Shown: positions 53,481 to 62,478, counted from the stretch's first letter. The stretch is 64,000 nucleotides of DNA from JAWKWH01 sp965204295 (GCA_965204295.1 OZ241973.1:2852001-2916000); one strand, 5' to 3'. The notes: a model not told the origin generated them from the sequence alone. Numbers and translations: made by a program.

Positions 53481-54540
53481 TCAGGCGGCGGAGCGGCGGG
53501 TCAGGTAGGGCAGTTCGATGCCGAGCGCCTCCCGCAGGCCGTTCGGCGGCAACAGACGCCGCGCGGATATGCGCGCAAACGGCATTTCCGTGATCGGCAG
53601 TCTTTGTCCATGGGAAAGGTTTGGGATCGACGTTGGTGGGTGCGATGTGCGCCTTGATCGCCTTTTCGAGTTCGGCCACGGACCGGAAGACGCCGCGCGC
53701 AAGGCTCGTTCGGTGAGCACGGCGAAGAAGCGCTCGACCTGATTGATCCATAAGGCGCTGGTTGGTGTGAAGTGAACGTGCCTGCGCGGGCGCTTGGCGA
53801 ACCAGTCGCGGGTCGGCTTGGTCTTGTGGGTGGCGACGTTGTCCATGACGATATGGACGTCGAGACCCTCCGGCACACTGCGCTCGACCTCGTCGGGATA
53901 TTTGCGAAACTCGCTCGCCCGATGGTGAGGCATACACTTGCCGGCGATGGTTCCGGCCTTCACATCCAGCGCCGCGAACAGCGAGGTCGTGCCGCGTGTA
54001 GTCGTGAGGGCGGCCTGACCCGGACGCATCGGCACAAGCGGCTGCGCGCGGTCGAGCGCCTGTACCTGCGATTTCTCGTCGACGCATAGCACAACGGCGC
54101 GCTCCGGCGGCGACACCCGACGATATCGCGCACTTTCTCCACCAACAGCGGATCGGTCGACAGCTTGAACGTCTCCACCCGATGCGGTTGCAGGCCGAAA
54201 GCGCGCCAGTTCCGCTGCACCGTCGAGGGGCATGGCCGGTCTCCGTGCTGCCCATCGCTCGCCAACTCCAGTGCGTGCCTCCCTCCGAAACCGTCTCCGG
54301 CGTCTTGCGAATCGTCGCCGCGATCTCATCATCGCCGATCTCACGAGGCGCGTCGGGGCGCGGCTCGTCATAGAGCCCCTCCATCCGACGTTCGGCGAAC
54401 CGCCTGCGCCAGGTCCCGACCGTTGCTGCACACATCCCGATCCTACCGGAACGATGCAACTCACTTGGGAGCCGATACGATGATCTGACCTCGGGCGCAC
54501 GCCCGAACTCCTGCCGCGCCCTGCGCGGCTTGGGGTCGTA
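53481..54540 (-). pseudogene. IS630-family transposase, broken by several frameshifts
   Basis: Family blocks appear in order on the minus strand but in changing frames: TVGTWRRRFAERRMEGLYDE and PRPDAPREIGDDEIAATIRK in one; STVQRNWRAFGLQPHRVETF and KLSTDPLLVEKVRDIVG in another; then VVLCVDEKSQVQALDRAQPL, DVHIVMDNVATHKTKPTRDW and TSALWINQVERFFAVLTERA; and finally VAELEKAIKAHI with DPKPFPWTKTAD. The last blocks contain the DDE aspartates and glutamate. At least three frame changes make it inactive. The usual N-terminal helix-turn-helix is degraded. I could not define terminal inverted repeats with confidence. Confidence 0.85.
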
Positions 54541-54581
54541 GAGGACCGCGACGGTCGTGGTCCGAACACGGAGACGACCCC
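54532..54581. repeat. Nested inverted repeat at the IS630/DUF3489 junction
   Basis: An outer pair ggggtcgt (54532-54539) and acgacccc (54574-54581) encloses an inner pair ggacc (54543-54547) and ggtcc (54559-54563). It lies exactly between the 5' end of the transposase remnant and the start of the DUF3489 remnant, so it may be an element end or a fused promoter structure. Confidence 0.5.
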
Positions 54582-55134
54582 ATGACCAAACGTTCCGACA
54601 CGTATACCATCATTCTATCCCGCGGCCCAGAACGAGGATCGCATCGCCATGCCGCTGCCCGACAGCCTGCGCGGCGGAGCCGCTGCCAAGGTGGTCGGCG
54701 TACTGATCGCCAAGGGTTTCCTTGAGGAGGTCGATGCCGGTCCGAGAAAGGGCGAACTCCTCTGGCGCGACACCGGCGACGGCCATGGCGTCACGCTGGT
54801 TGCGACCGCCGCAGGGTTCGCCGTCATCGGCCTCGAGCCGGAGGACACGAACACCGCGCCTGCGAGCGCAACGTGTGCGCCCACCGAAGACACCACGCCA
54901 GACACTGCCAGCGAGGCCAAGGCGCACACGCCGCGCAAGGGCGCCAAGCAGTAGATGCTGATCGAGATGCTGCGCGCGTCGTAAGTCGCGACCATCGACG
55001 AGATCGTCGCCGCTACCAACTGGTTGCCTCATACGGTGCGCGGTGTGATGTCCGGGGCGCTCAAGAAGAAGCTCGGTCTGACGATCACCTCCGAGAAGAT
55101 CGAGGCACGCTGAAGGGTCTACAGGCTGATCCGC
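54582..55134 (+). pseudogene. DUF3489 domain protein gene, decayed
   Basis: The start reads MTKRSDTYTIILS and then loses frame. Removing one C near 54619-54621 restores the family sequence AAQNEDRIAMPLPDSLRGGA, then AKVVGVLIAKGFLEEV and GHGVTLVATAAGFAVIGLEP. The frame next meets TAG (54952-54954) after GAKQ, TAA (54982-54984) and TGA (55111-55113). Between these stops lies the conserved C-terminal helix-turn-helix, VATIDEIVAATNWLPHTVRG then VMSGALKKKLGLTITSEKIE. One frameshift and three stops make it clearly dead. DUF3489 proteins are small and common near mobile elements; their function is unknown. Confidence 0.8.
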
Positions 55135-55187
55135 TTAGCCCTTGTATTTCCTTCATCCTGCGACTATGGCGCTTTGCGGAGAACGAA

Positions 55188-56018
55188 ATGGATCTCGTGA
55201 ACCCGCAAAGCAGCACCGTCATTTTTGGCTTCGACTCAGCGTGGACCGATGCCCCAAAGGCGCCGGGAGCAATCTGTGCCATCGCGTTCGGTGATCGCGG
55301 CCAAGTCGAGTTTCATGAACCTCGGCTCGTTTCCTTTGCCGACGCGCTCGCCTTCATTGAAGAACTGCGCCAGGATTTCGTTGCCAGCCTTGTTGCTCTT
55401 GATCAGCCAACGGTCGTGCCCAATGTGGCAGGAAGCCGCCCGGTCGATAAGGTTGCCGCGGCGCTGGTCTCGTTCGTCGGTGGAGGCGTTCAACCGGCCA
55501 ACCGAAGCAAAATCGGCATGTTCTGTGACAACGCACCGATCTGGTCTTTTCTCTCCGAACTCGAAGCAACGGAGGCCCCCGTCGAGGCACGCGCTGCACG
55601 TACCGGCCATTTTCTGATCGAAGTTTTCCCGGCTCTTGCACTGCCTGCCTTGGAGGATGGCTTCGCTCGGCGGTTTGGCGCCCCGAAATACAACCCACAG
55701 AACCGGAAGAAATTTCGTCTCGATGACTGGCGCTCCGTTGCGCGAGTGATCCAGGCAACCGCCGAAGGGTTCGGCGTGAGCGGCCTTGCCGACTGGTCCG
55801 ATCGCATGCGCGCCCTCTCTCAGCCTCGGAAGTCCGATCAGGACAGGTTAGACGCGGCGCTCTGCGCGCTGATCGGTTTGGCGTGGCGCGCTGGGCCTGC
55901 TGCCTCTTCAGCCATGCTGGGCGACTTGAACACCGGCTATATGGTCACGCCCATGTCTGCCGCCACGAGACACAGGCTGGAGAGAGCAGCAATCCGGCGC
56001 AGTGTGCCGGTGTCGTAG
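55188..56018 (+). CDS. DUF429 family protein (predicted RNase H-like nuclease)
   Basis: The 276-residue protein starts at ATG 55188 (MDLVNPQSSTVIFGFDSAWT). The early acidic block GFDSAWTD and later VALDQPTVVP, IEVFPALALPAL and KSDQDRLDAALCALIGLAWR are the conserved acidic patches of DUF429, which is predicted to share the RNase H fold. It has no signal peptide. Its biochemical role has not been established to my knowledge. Unlike its flanks it is intact, and it sits between the DUF3489 remnant and the recombinase remnant, so it may be cargo of the mobile region. Confidence 0.8.
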   Translation: MDLVNPQSSTVIFGFDSAWTDAPKAPGAICAIAFGDRGQVEFHEPRLVSFADALAFIEELRQDFVASLVALDQPTVVPNVAGSRPVDKVAAALVSFVGGGVQPANRSKIGMFCDNAPIWSFLSELEATEAPVEARAARTGHFLIEVFPALALPALEDGFARRFGAPKYNPQNRKKFRLDDWRSVARVIQATAEGFGVSGLADWSDRMRALSQPRKSDQDRLDAALCALIGLAWRAGPAASSAMLGDLNTGYMVTPMSAATRHRLERAAIRRSVPVS

Positions 56019-56235
56019 ATTCTTCGCTCATGGTCTCGGACCCGGATGGCCTCGAAGAGCCAGCCGCATCGCCTCGGTCTCGCCCATCAGCGACCGACAT
56101 TTTTCCAGCTTCAAATCGAAGCCGGGCATCGGCTCCTGGCGGACAGCGATTGCCGCCGGCGCTCGATCTCCGGCGGGCATCAGGCCGCGCCTTCCATGAC
56201 CGGCCGGTTTTCGGACAGCCGCTGGAAGGCGGCGT

Positions 56236-56442
56236 GAGCACCGAAGCCGACGCTCGCGCGGCCCTTCAGCGACTGGACCCGCCGTGGGCCGAACTTTCCC
56301 CGCCGAACAGGCGCGTATCGTGGCGCTGCTGGTCGAAAGGGTGGACATCGGCATCAATGGCCTGAACATTCGCCTCTGCATGGACGGTTTGACCGGCCTC
56401 GCGCACGCGATGCTGGCCGGCGACATGGAGCGGGCAGCATGA
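56236..56442 (+). pseudogene. C-terminal remnant of a serine recombinase
   Basis: The sequence GVSTEADARAALQRLDPPWA ends in one frame near 56297 and continues after a one-base loss as FPAEQARIVALLVERVDIGI then NGLNIRLCMDGLTGLAHAML to a TGA at 56440-56442. This is the usual tail of large serine recombinases of alphaproteobacterial elements. The catalytic N-terminal domain and zinc ribbon are missing; the 217 bases to the left show nothing recognisable. Confidence 0.65.
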
Positions 56443-56879
56443 CCCGCGCGACACCGGCTCCCGAGACGGTGTCGCTCCACGTCCCATTCCGCGTCGTGAA
56501 GCGCGGCGGGCGAAAGGAGATGGTGTTGCCCTGCAACACGCCCGACGGGGCTTATCAACACCGCAGGACGGAAAGTGATCTGTTGAAGGCGCCACTGGTT
56601 CGAGCCCAACAGCGAACGCTGGTCAAGGCGCTGGCCCGCGCCTTCCGCTGGAAGCAGCGGATGCTCGAGTCGGGAGAGTTCGCCACCATCGCCGAACTGA
56701 CCGACCGTGAGGGCATCGCGCTGTCCTATATGACCCGCCTCCTGCTGATCGCAACGGACATCGTGGAGGTGACCCTCGACGGGCAGCAAAGATCGGAAGT
56801 GACGCTGGCCCGGGCGATGCAGCCGTTCCCGGTGGATTGGCGAGATCAGCCGGACCACTTGTGCGAAGATGGCCGTTGA
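56439..56879 (+). CDS. Recombinase companion protein (uncharacterised)
   Basis: The gene overlaps the recombinase tail by four bases (ATGA), the arrangement normally seen behind intact serine recombinases. The 146-residue product begins MTRATPAPETVSLHVPFRVV with KRGGRKEMVLP, and carries a ParB/KorB-like helix-turn-helix region, RMLESGEFATIAELTDREGI then ALSYMTRLLLIATDIVE. Compared with relatives I remember, the centre (NTPDGAYQHRRTESDLLKAP) looks expanded and the stretch after YMTR looks shortened, so it may be decaying although the frame is open. Its role is probably regulatory for the recombinase. Confidence 0.6.
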   Translation: MTRATPAPETVSLHVPFRVVKRGGRKEMVLPCNTPDGAYQHRRTESDLLKAPLVRAQQRTLVKALARAFRWKQRMLESGEFATIAELTDREGIALSYMTRLLLIATDIVEVTLDGQQRSEVTLARAMQPFPVDWRDQPDHLCEDGR

Positions 56880-57121
56880 AACAATTCGTAGCGAACTGGC
56901 GGTTCGATCCCAACTTTGACGGATACTGCGCCTTGCCCATATAGCAGCGAAGCGCGCATAGCTGACAATGCCATTCGCAAGGACGGCACCATTTCTGAGG
57001 ACCGGGATTGCCAAAGATTGCAGAAATGCGGCTCGTCGCGGGCTCACCGCATAATCGCAACCAAATGGCCCATGTTGACTCGGCATGGAGCGTTCGTAAC
57101 ACCCATGCTAGGTACGCCGTC

Positions 57122-58741
57122 ATGGTAGCAAAGGATCGAAAGAGCCAGGTCCCGGAGGACCACGCGCTCGCAAAGATCGAGGACGGCGGTGGCTGGCGGT
57201 ACTTCATGCGGCACGCCGCCGATTTGGCGATTGCCACGGAAACCGACCTGACATCGGAGATTTTCGGGCGGCACCCCAACGCCGCCCTTGGGCTGGTATT
57301 CTACCGCGCCAAGATGGGCGATCCGGTGGGCGCGCGGGCGGCATTCGAGCTTTGCTACTCCGTGTTGCCGCCGCAGTTGCAACAGGATCCTTCCTTCTGG
57401 GCCGATCTGGTGCTCGTCGATACCCATGTCGCGGTCTATGAAGACAAAACCTTTCACGCCACGGACGCGGAAAGGCTGCGGCGGGCCGAGCGCCAGTTGC
57501 GACCCGGGGATCTCATCGGGCAAGCGCTCGCCTACAATCATCTGTGCACCATCGCCCTGCATCTGGGCGATTTTGACAAAGCGCAAGACCATGCTGAGCA
57601 GTCTATGTGCCTGTATCGGGAGGACGGAGCCGAATTTGGATCGTTGCACCTGCACATTCATCTGGGCCAGATCCGGATGTTGCGCGGCGATCTCGACGGG
57701 GCCGAAGCGCTGTTTCAGGAAATGGGGAAACGCCTTGCCCGGCTTCCGGGAAACACTGAATGGCTGACCGCCGTAGGCCGGGTGCTGAGTGCTGAGGTTG
57801 CTTATGAAACCAACGATCTCGAACGCGCCAACGAGATGATGGACCTAGCTTTCAACGCGGTGGAACACAAGGATGCCTGGTTCGACATCCTGAATGCCGC
57901 CTACCGGGTCAGGACCCGGCTTGCCTATGCAGAGGCTGGCCTACCGGGGGCGCTGGAGGCGCTCACTCACGCCGAACGCATCGCGCGGGACCGCAACATG
58001 CCCCGCCTCTACCGGCTGATGCAGATTGAGCGTATCCGTGCGCTGACCCTTTCCGACGAGATCAATGCAGCCGCCCGCGTCATGAAAGAAACCGGCCTGT
58101 CGCGCGACCGGCTCGGCTGGGAAGACAACGACGACTGGGCGCTGCGACAGGGGACGACCTTCGTCGCTGCGGCGCGGTGGATGGTGCGTGCGCGTCGCGC
58201 CGGCGAGGCGCTGAAGTTCATCGGACCGGCGGAAGATTTCGCGATCCGCGGCGGCCAGCTTCTATCACTGGCCAAGCTACGCGTCATCGCGGCCACGGCG
58301 CATTGGAGGCTCGGCTCGCGGACCGAGGCAACCGGAAGCCTTCTCAGTGCGATCCGGCTGCTCGGCGGACAGCCCTTCCGGCGCTTCATTCTTGATGAAG
58401 GGTCCGACATGCGTTTCATCGTTCAGGCCGCGCTTGATGGTGATCACGTTTCGGTTCCGGCAACCCGCGAGCAACGCCACAGCCTGATGGAACTGACCCA
58501 TTTCTGGGCGACTAATCGGCGCAGGGGGTCTGCCGTCGACGCTTCGGGTCCGGACAGATTGTGCGAGCGCTACCTCGAATTGCTGGCACGGGGGCATTCG
58601 AACAAAGAAATCGCACGGATCATGGGTGTGTCGACCAACACGGTTAAATATCACCTCAAACAGATCTTCCGCGACCTTCACGCCGATAACCGGACGCGTG
58701 CCGTCCAGCGGGCACGCGACCTAGGGTTGATTGCAAACTGA
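57122..58741 (+). CDS. MalT/LuxR-type regulator lacking the N-terminal ATPase domain
   Basis: I start at ATG 57122 (MVAKDRKSQVPEDHALAKIE); the frame is open from a TTG at 57008 but that part has no family resemblance. The 539-residue protein is a superhelical TPR array (for example GDLIGQALAYNHLCTIALHL, GSLHLHIHLGQIRMLRGDLD, TFVAAARWMVRARRAGEALK) ending in a LuxR helix-turn-helix: YLELLARGHSNKEIARIMGV, STNTVKYHLKQIFRDLHADN. MalT-type proteins normally carry an ATPase module of over 300 residues before the TPRs; it is absent. It directly precedes the racemase/ABC operon and likely controls it. Mobile-element debris lies immediately upstream. Confidence 0.8.
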   Translation: MVAKDRKSQVPEDHALAKIEDGGGWRYFMRHAADLAIATETDLTSEIFGRHPNAALGLVFYRAKMGDPVGARAAFELCYSVLPPQLQQDPSFWADLVLVDTHVAVYEDKTFHATDAERLRRAERQLRPGDLIGQALAYNHLCTIALHLGDFDKAQDHAEQSMCLYREDGAEFGSLHLHIHLGQIRMLRGDLDGAEALFQEMGKRLARLPGNTEWLTAVGRVLSAEVAYETNDLERANEMMDLAFNAVEHKDAWFDILNAAYRVRTRLAYAEAGLPGALEALTHAERIARDRNMPRLYRLMQIERIRALTLSDEINAAARVMKETGLSRDRLGWEDNDDWALRQGTTFVAAARWMVRARRAGEALKFIGPAEDFAIRGGQLLSLAKLRVIAATAHWRLGSRTEATGSLLSAIRLLGGQPFRRFILDEGSDMRFIVQAALDGDHVSVPATREQRHSLMELTHFWATNRRRGSAVDASGPDRLCERYLELLARGHSNKEIARIMGVSTNTVKYHLKQIFRDLHADNRTRAVQRARDLGLIAN

Positions 58742-58757
58742 CTACCCGATTGGGTAG
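58742..58757. promoter_or_regulatory. Inverted repeat, candidate LuxR-type operator
   Basis: CTACCC-GATT-GGGTAG is a perfect six-base inverted repeat with a four-base spacer, starting directly after the last base of the regulator stop codon and 55 bases before the racemase ATG. LuxR-type helix-turn-helix dimers bind such dyads, so it is a candidate site for the adjacent regulator. It could also form a short RNA hairpin, but no T-run follows. Confidence 0.5.
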
Positions 58758-58812
58758 GTGTATATGGTTGATCCAGCCCGTATGCTTTGACCAATCTTGG
58801 GGGACTCCGTCC

Positions 58813-59574
58813 ATGACAGACACGCTTTGCCGCATTCATGTCATCACGCCGATCATCTCGGAAGGATTCCGGGACGACAGCGTCCTGCACCAGGAAATTT
58901 CCGGGTTTTGCCACTTGACATCGGCGTTCCTCGACAACGGGCCAGCTTCGGTGGAATCGGCGGTCGACGAGGTTCTAGCCGCCCCCGGCGTGGTCGATGC
59001 GGCGCTACAGGCCGAGGCCGACGGGGCCGGTGCGGTCGTGATCGACTGCATGCTTGATCCGGGACTGGACGCTGCCCGCGAGGCGGTGGCGATCCCGGTT
59101 ATCGGCGCCGGCGAGGCCGGTTTGGCGGCCGCGGCGGGTTTCGGCAGGTTCAGCGTCGTGACGGTTCTGCAGCGGCAGGAGACGATGTTTTTGGCGCTGG
59201 CCCTGCGCCACGGGTTTGGGGCGTCGTTGGCCTCGGTACTTGGTATCGGTGTGCCGGTGCTGGAGCTTGAACGGGACAGAGCCGCATCGGTGGCCAAGAC
59301 CGTGACCGAATGCCGGGCCGCGCGCGACCATGATGGCGCCGAGGCGGTGGTTTTCGGCTGCACTGGCATGTTAGGATTTGCCGCGCCGGTGGCCGAGGCG
59401 GTGGGCTGGGCGCCTAGGCGCATCATCGACCCACTGCCCAACGCCATTCGCGCGGCAGTCGTCGCGGCTGAGACCGGTGCGCCGCATCACCCGGCACCAG
59501 AGCGCAAGCGGGTACGGGGCTTTGAGAAATGGACGGCGCTTACCGAACTCATGCAGCCGGAGTGTAGGCAATGA
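58813..59574 (+). CDS. Asp/Glu/hydantoin racemase family protein
   Basis: I start at ATG 58813 (MTDTLCRIHVITPIISEGFR). The 253-residue protein has both catalytic cysteines, C79 in VVIDCMLDPG and C183 in VVFGCTGML, and the phosphate-like loop VIGAGEAGLAAAAGFGRFSV. It is a paralogue of the racemase at 4054-4740 but differs in its opening (ITPI in place of INPNT). It overlaps the first permease gene by four bases, so it is the leading gene of the ABC operon. Its pairing with a hydantoinase-type gene at the window end supports a hydantoin or related cyclic-amide substrate. Confidence 0.85.
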   Translation: MTDTLCRIHVITPIISEGFRDDSVLHQEISGFCHLTSAFLDNGPASVESAVDEVLAAPGVVDAALQAEADGAGAVVIDCMLDPGLDAAREAVAIPVIGAGEAGLAAAAGFGRFSVVTVLQRQETMFLALALRHGFGASLASVLGIGVPVLELERDRAASVAKTVTECRAARDHDGAEAVVFGCTGMLGFAAPVAEAVGWAPRRIIDPLPNAIRAAVVAAETGAPHHPAPERKRVRGFEKWTALTELMQPECRQ

Positions 59575-60479
59575 ACATCGCTTCACCCGCTATCGGCCAT
59601 GCACCGGACCGGATCGTGCGCCGCCGCAGCATGCAATGGTTGCTGGTGGTTCCGCTTCTGCTTTTCTTCGTGATCTTTTTCATGATCCCGGTCGGGCTGA
59701 TCCTCGCCACCTCGTTTAACCCGCAAACCATCGGGCAGGTCACGCTGACAACTGACTTGACGCTGGACAACTACATCCGCTTCTTCAACCGCTCGAACTA
59801 CCTAGAAGCGGCTGGACGGTCGATGTTACTGGGCGTGGTAGTTGCCGGAGTGACCTTGGTTGTGGCCTATCCGATGGCCTTCGTGATCGCCAAGACCGAG
59901 TATCCGGCACGCAATACCTTTTTGCTGATTCTGGTTTTGGCTGCCATGCAATTGGATATGGTGATCCGCCTTTACGGGATGATGGTGATCCTTGGCGACA
60001 ACGGGCTGATCAACCAGATGCTGGCAGCGCTCGGCCTGACCGGAACGGATGATCCTGTGCAGTTGATGTACAATTTCGGCGGCGTGGTGGCCGGGCTGGT
60101 GCAGTTTTCGCTGCCGTTCATGATCCTGACCCTAGTGGGCGTCATCCGTGGCATCGACCCCAGTCTGGAAGAGGCCGCGCGGTCGCTTGGAGCCTCCCGG
60201 CGGCGGGCTTTCTTCAGGGTGACCCTGCCAATGTCGATGCCCGGCATTCTGTCTGGATCACTCTTGGTTTTCGCGCTGTCGATCTCTTCCTACATCGTTC
60301 CGGCGCTGATGGGCGGGTTTCGTGTCGGAGTGCTGCCGATCCACATCTTTCAGCAGGTGGCCGAGGGTGCTCGGTTCCAGTTCGGCGCGACCATCGCGGT
60401 GATCCTGTTTCTGCTCAGCACCGGCGCAGTGACGATCTATCTGCGGGTAGGTGCCCGCAGGTCAGGGGGGCTGGCCTGA
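59571..60479 (+). CDS. Spermidine/putrescine-type ABC transporter permease (PotB-like)
   Basis: The 302-residue inner-membrane permease has six hydrophobic segments (first LLVVPLLLFFVIFFMIPVGL). The coupling EAA loop reads EEAARSLGASRRRAFFRVTL then PMSMPGI. The family fits importers of polyamines, amino acids and similar cations or acids. It overlaps the racemase stop (ATGA) and the second permease start by one base (TGATG), so all three are translationally coupled. Confidence 0.9.
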   Translation: MNIASPAIGHAPDRIVRRRSMQWLLVVPLLLFFVIFFMIPVGLILATSFNPQTIGQVTLTTDLTLDNYIRFFNRSNYLEAAGRSMLLGVVVAGVTLVVAYPMAFVIAKTEYPARNTFLLILVLAAMQLDMVIRLYGMMVILGDNGLINQMLAALGLTGTDDPVQLMYNFGGVVAGLVQFSLPFMILTLVGVIRGIDPSLEEAARSLGASRRRAFFRVTLPMSMPGILSGSLLVFALSISSYIVPALMGGFRVGVLPIHIFQQVAEGARFQFGATIAVILFLLSTGAVTIYLRVGARRSGGLA

Positions 60480-61285
60480 TGGAACGCAAGATCCCCCTAA
60501 CGCTGTTGGTTCTTGCGATTCTGGGCTTTGCCTACATGTTGATGCCGATCGTCGTGGTGGTCTTGGCGGGCCTGACCTCAGGCGAATTTCTCACCTTCCC
60601 GCCGCAGGGCCTGTCGCTGCGCTGGGTCGCCGCCTTCCTGAGTTCCGAAAAATATCTGTCGGCCTTCTTCTTTTCCTTCCGGTTGGCCCTGATGACAATG
60701 ATCGTCTCGACGATCTTGGGCACGGCGGCCGCGATGTTCCTCAGCCGCACGCGTATCGTCGGACGCGCGGCCATGCGCGCGTTTTTCCTTTCACCCGTGG
60801 TGCTGCCCGGAGTCGTGGTGGGTTTTGCGCTTTTCGCCTTCTACATCTCCACCGGGATCGGCCTGGCGCGCACGATCTGGGGTCTGTGGATCGGCCACAT
60901 CCTGTATTCCACGCCCTACGTGATTGGTACCGTAGGCGCGGCGCTCGCAGCCTATGACATTTCGCTGGAAGAGGCTGCACGCAGCCTTGGCGCTTCGCCT
61001 TGGCGCGCCTTTCGAAAGGTGACACTGCCCAACATCAGCCAAGGTATCCAGGCTGGTTCGATCTTTGCCTTTATCGTTAGCTTCGGTCAGTTCGAGGTGT
61101 CGCTGTTCCTGTCCGCTCCGAACTCTGAACCGTTGCCGATCGCGATGTACAATTCGCTGCGCTACAAGTTCGACCCCTCGGCCGCCGCCGCCGGCATTTT
61201 CGCAATCACGCTGGTAATCGCCTCGGTCCTTCTCACCAACCGTCTGGTGAATATCCACCGTCTGCTGGAGCGCCAGCAGGCTTGA
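60479..61285 (+). CDS. Spermidine/putrescine-type ABC transporter permease (PotC-like)
   Basis: The 268-residue permease begins MERKIPLTLLVLAILGFAYM with six hydrophobic segments. Its EAA loop is EEAARSLGASPWRAFRKVTL then PNISQGI. It forms the membrane channel with the preceding permease. The two loops are near-copies, as expected for a heterodimeric permease. A 34-base gap with GGGAGAAAG leads to the binding-protein gene. Confidence 0.9.
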   Translation: MERKIPLTLLVLAILGFAYMLMPIVVVVLAGLTSGEFLTFPPQGLSLRWVAAFLSSEKYLSAFFFSFRLALMTMIVSTILGTAAAMFLSRTRIVGRAAMRAFFLSPVVLPGVVVGFALFAFYISTGIGLARTIWGLWIGHILYSTPYVIGTVGAALAAYDISLEEAARSLGASPWRAFRKVTLPNISQGIQAGSIFAFIVSFGQFEVSLFLSAPNSEPLPIAMYNSLRYKFDPSAAAAGIFAITLVIASVLLTNRLVNIHRLLERQQA

Positions 61286-61319
61286 CCAATGTGTTCAACA
61301 ACCAAACAGGGAGAAAGTC

Positions 61320-62426
61320 ATGACACATAAAACCTTCAGACCCACGCGCCGTACAGTTTTGAAAGGCGGGGCCTCGTTTGGCGCGGCTGCGGCCATATCG
61401 GCACCGTTCATCAACCACGCCTGGGCTCAGGATGTCATGTATGATGGAGAGGTGTTTGATGCTGGCGGCGCAACCCTGAACGTCGCTGAATGGGGCGGCG
61501 GCTGGGAAGAATTCGTGCGTAAGGCACTGACCGATCAGTTCGAAAAAGATTTCAACTGTAAGTTCAACTGGGACAACTCGTTCCCGTGGTTCCCCAAATT
61601 CGTGACCCAGGGCGCCAACGATCCGGTTTTTGACATCGCCAACTGGAACCTGCCCAATCTGATGCAGACCAACGCCGCGGGCGACTATTTCCTGACAACC
61701 GATGAGGTGAAGGCCAACGTGCCCAACGCGGCCAATTGCTGGGATTTCGCCTTTGCCAGCGGTGCCGGCGTGACCTGGGCATATCAACCGTATGTCTATG
61801 CCTACCGTACTGATCGCGGCGATCCGGTCAGCAACTTCCGCGACTTCTGGGCCGAGCGGTTTGCCAACAAACGCGGGACTTACGCTACTGAGAACGGGCT
61901 GATGCATGCCTTCTTCATGGCCACGGCTCAGGAATGGGGCAAAGACCAGTACGACATGGACGCCGCCTTTGCTGCGCTAGAAGCCGCGATGCCGATGAAG
62001 ATCAGCGAATTCACCTTCAACATGCTTTCGCTGCTGGAGCGCGGGGAAGTGGACATCGCGGTTCATATCGAAGGCGAGGCGCTGTCGCTGAAGCGTCAAG
62101 GCGCTCCGGTGGACGTCTGGGAATGGGATAGCAAACCGATCCTGACCCAGACCAAGACCATCAGCCGTTATGCCGACCCGATGCAAAAGAAGCTGGCTTT
62201 CGCGTTGCTCAACCGCACGCTGAACCCCGAGTTTCTGAACGCGTTCGGGGACGAGTTCCTTTGGCGGCCGACCAATTCCGAGGCGACGATCACTGCGGCC
62301 CTGGCGGCCGAAGGTGTGACCAACACGGCGGATGCCGTTTCCGCCTATTGGGTTCCGGACTGGGATTTCTTTGTTGCCAACAAGGCCGATATAACCGACC
62401 GACTGAACCAGATCTTCGGGCTCTGA
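61320..62426 (+). CDS. Spermidine/putrescine-type extracellular solute-binding protein
   Basis: The 368-residue binding protein has a twin-arginine signal (PTRRTVLKGGASFGAAAAIS to NHAWAQ). The mature part starts GGATLNVAEWGGGWEEFVRK and contains FDIANWNLPNLMQTNAAGDY, WAYQPYVYAYRTDRGDPVSN and KLAFALLNRTLNPEFLNAFG, the family 1 PotD/AfuA-like pattern. The aromatic-rich pocket segments (WDNSFPWFPKF) suggest a ring-bearing or cationic ligand, but this is inference. It delivers substrate to the two permeases. Translation start follows GGGAGAAAG at good spacing. Confidence 0.9.
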   Translation: MTHKTFRPTRRTVLKGGASFGAAAAISAPFINHAWAQDVMYDGEVFDAGGATLNVAEWGGGWEEFVRKALTDQFEKDFNCKFNWDNSFPWFPKFVTQGANDPVFDIANWNLPNLMQTNAAGDYFLTTDEVKANVPNAANCWDFAFASGAGVTWAYQPYVYAYRTDRGDPVSNFRDFWAERFANKRGTYATENGLMHAFFMATAQEWGKDQYDMDAAFAALEAAMPMKISEFTFNMLSLLERGEVDIAVHIEGEALSLKRQGAPVDVWEWDSKPILTQTKTISRYADPMQKKLAFALLNRTLNPEFLNAFGDEFLWRPTNSEATITAALAAEGVTNTADAVSAYWVPDWDFFVANKADITDRLNQIFGL

Positions 62427-62434
62427 TCCCAATC

Positions 62435-62455
62435 GCGGGCCGGTCCACGGCCCGC
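62435..62455. promoter_or_regulatory. Eight-base-pair hairpin after the binding-protein gene
   Basis: GCGGGCCG and CGGCCCGC pair perfectly around GTCCA, eight bases after the binding-protein stop and 23 bases before the ATPase gene. No T-run follows. Such hairpins often protect the upstream binding-protein message; the liv operon at the left of the window has a similar one (8205-8220). Confidence 0.5.
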
Positions 62456-62478
62456 ATACCCGTGCAGGAGAGCCGTGA

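Noticed and set aside
56895..56915. GGTTCGATCC motif suggesting a tRNA T-arm
   Set aside because: The flanks do not form a T-stem and no acceptor or anticodon arms could be drawn around it.
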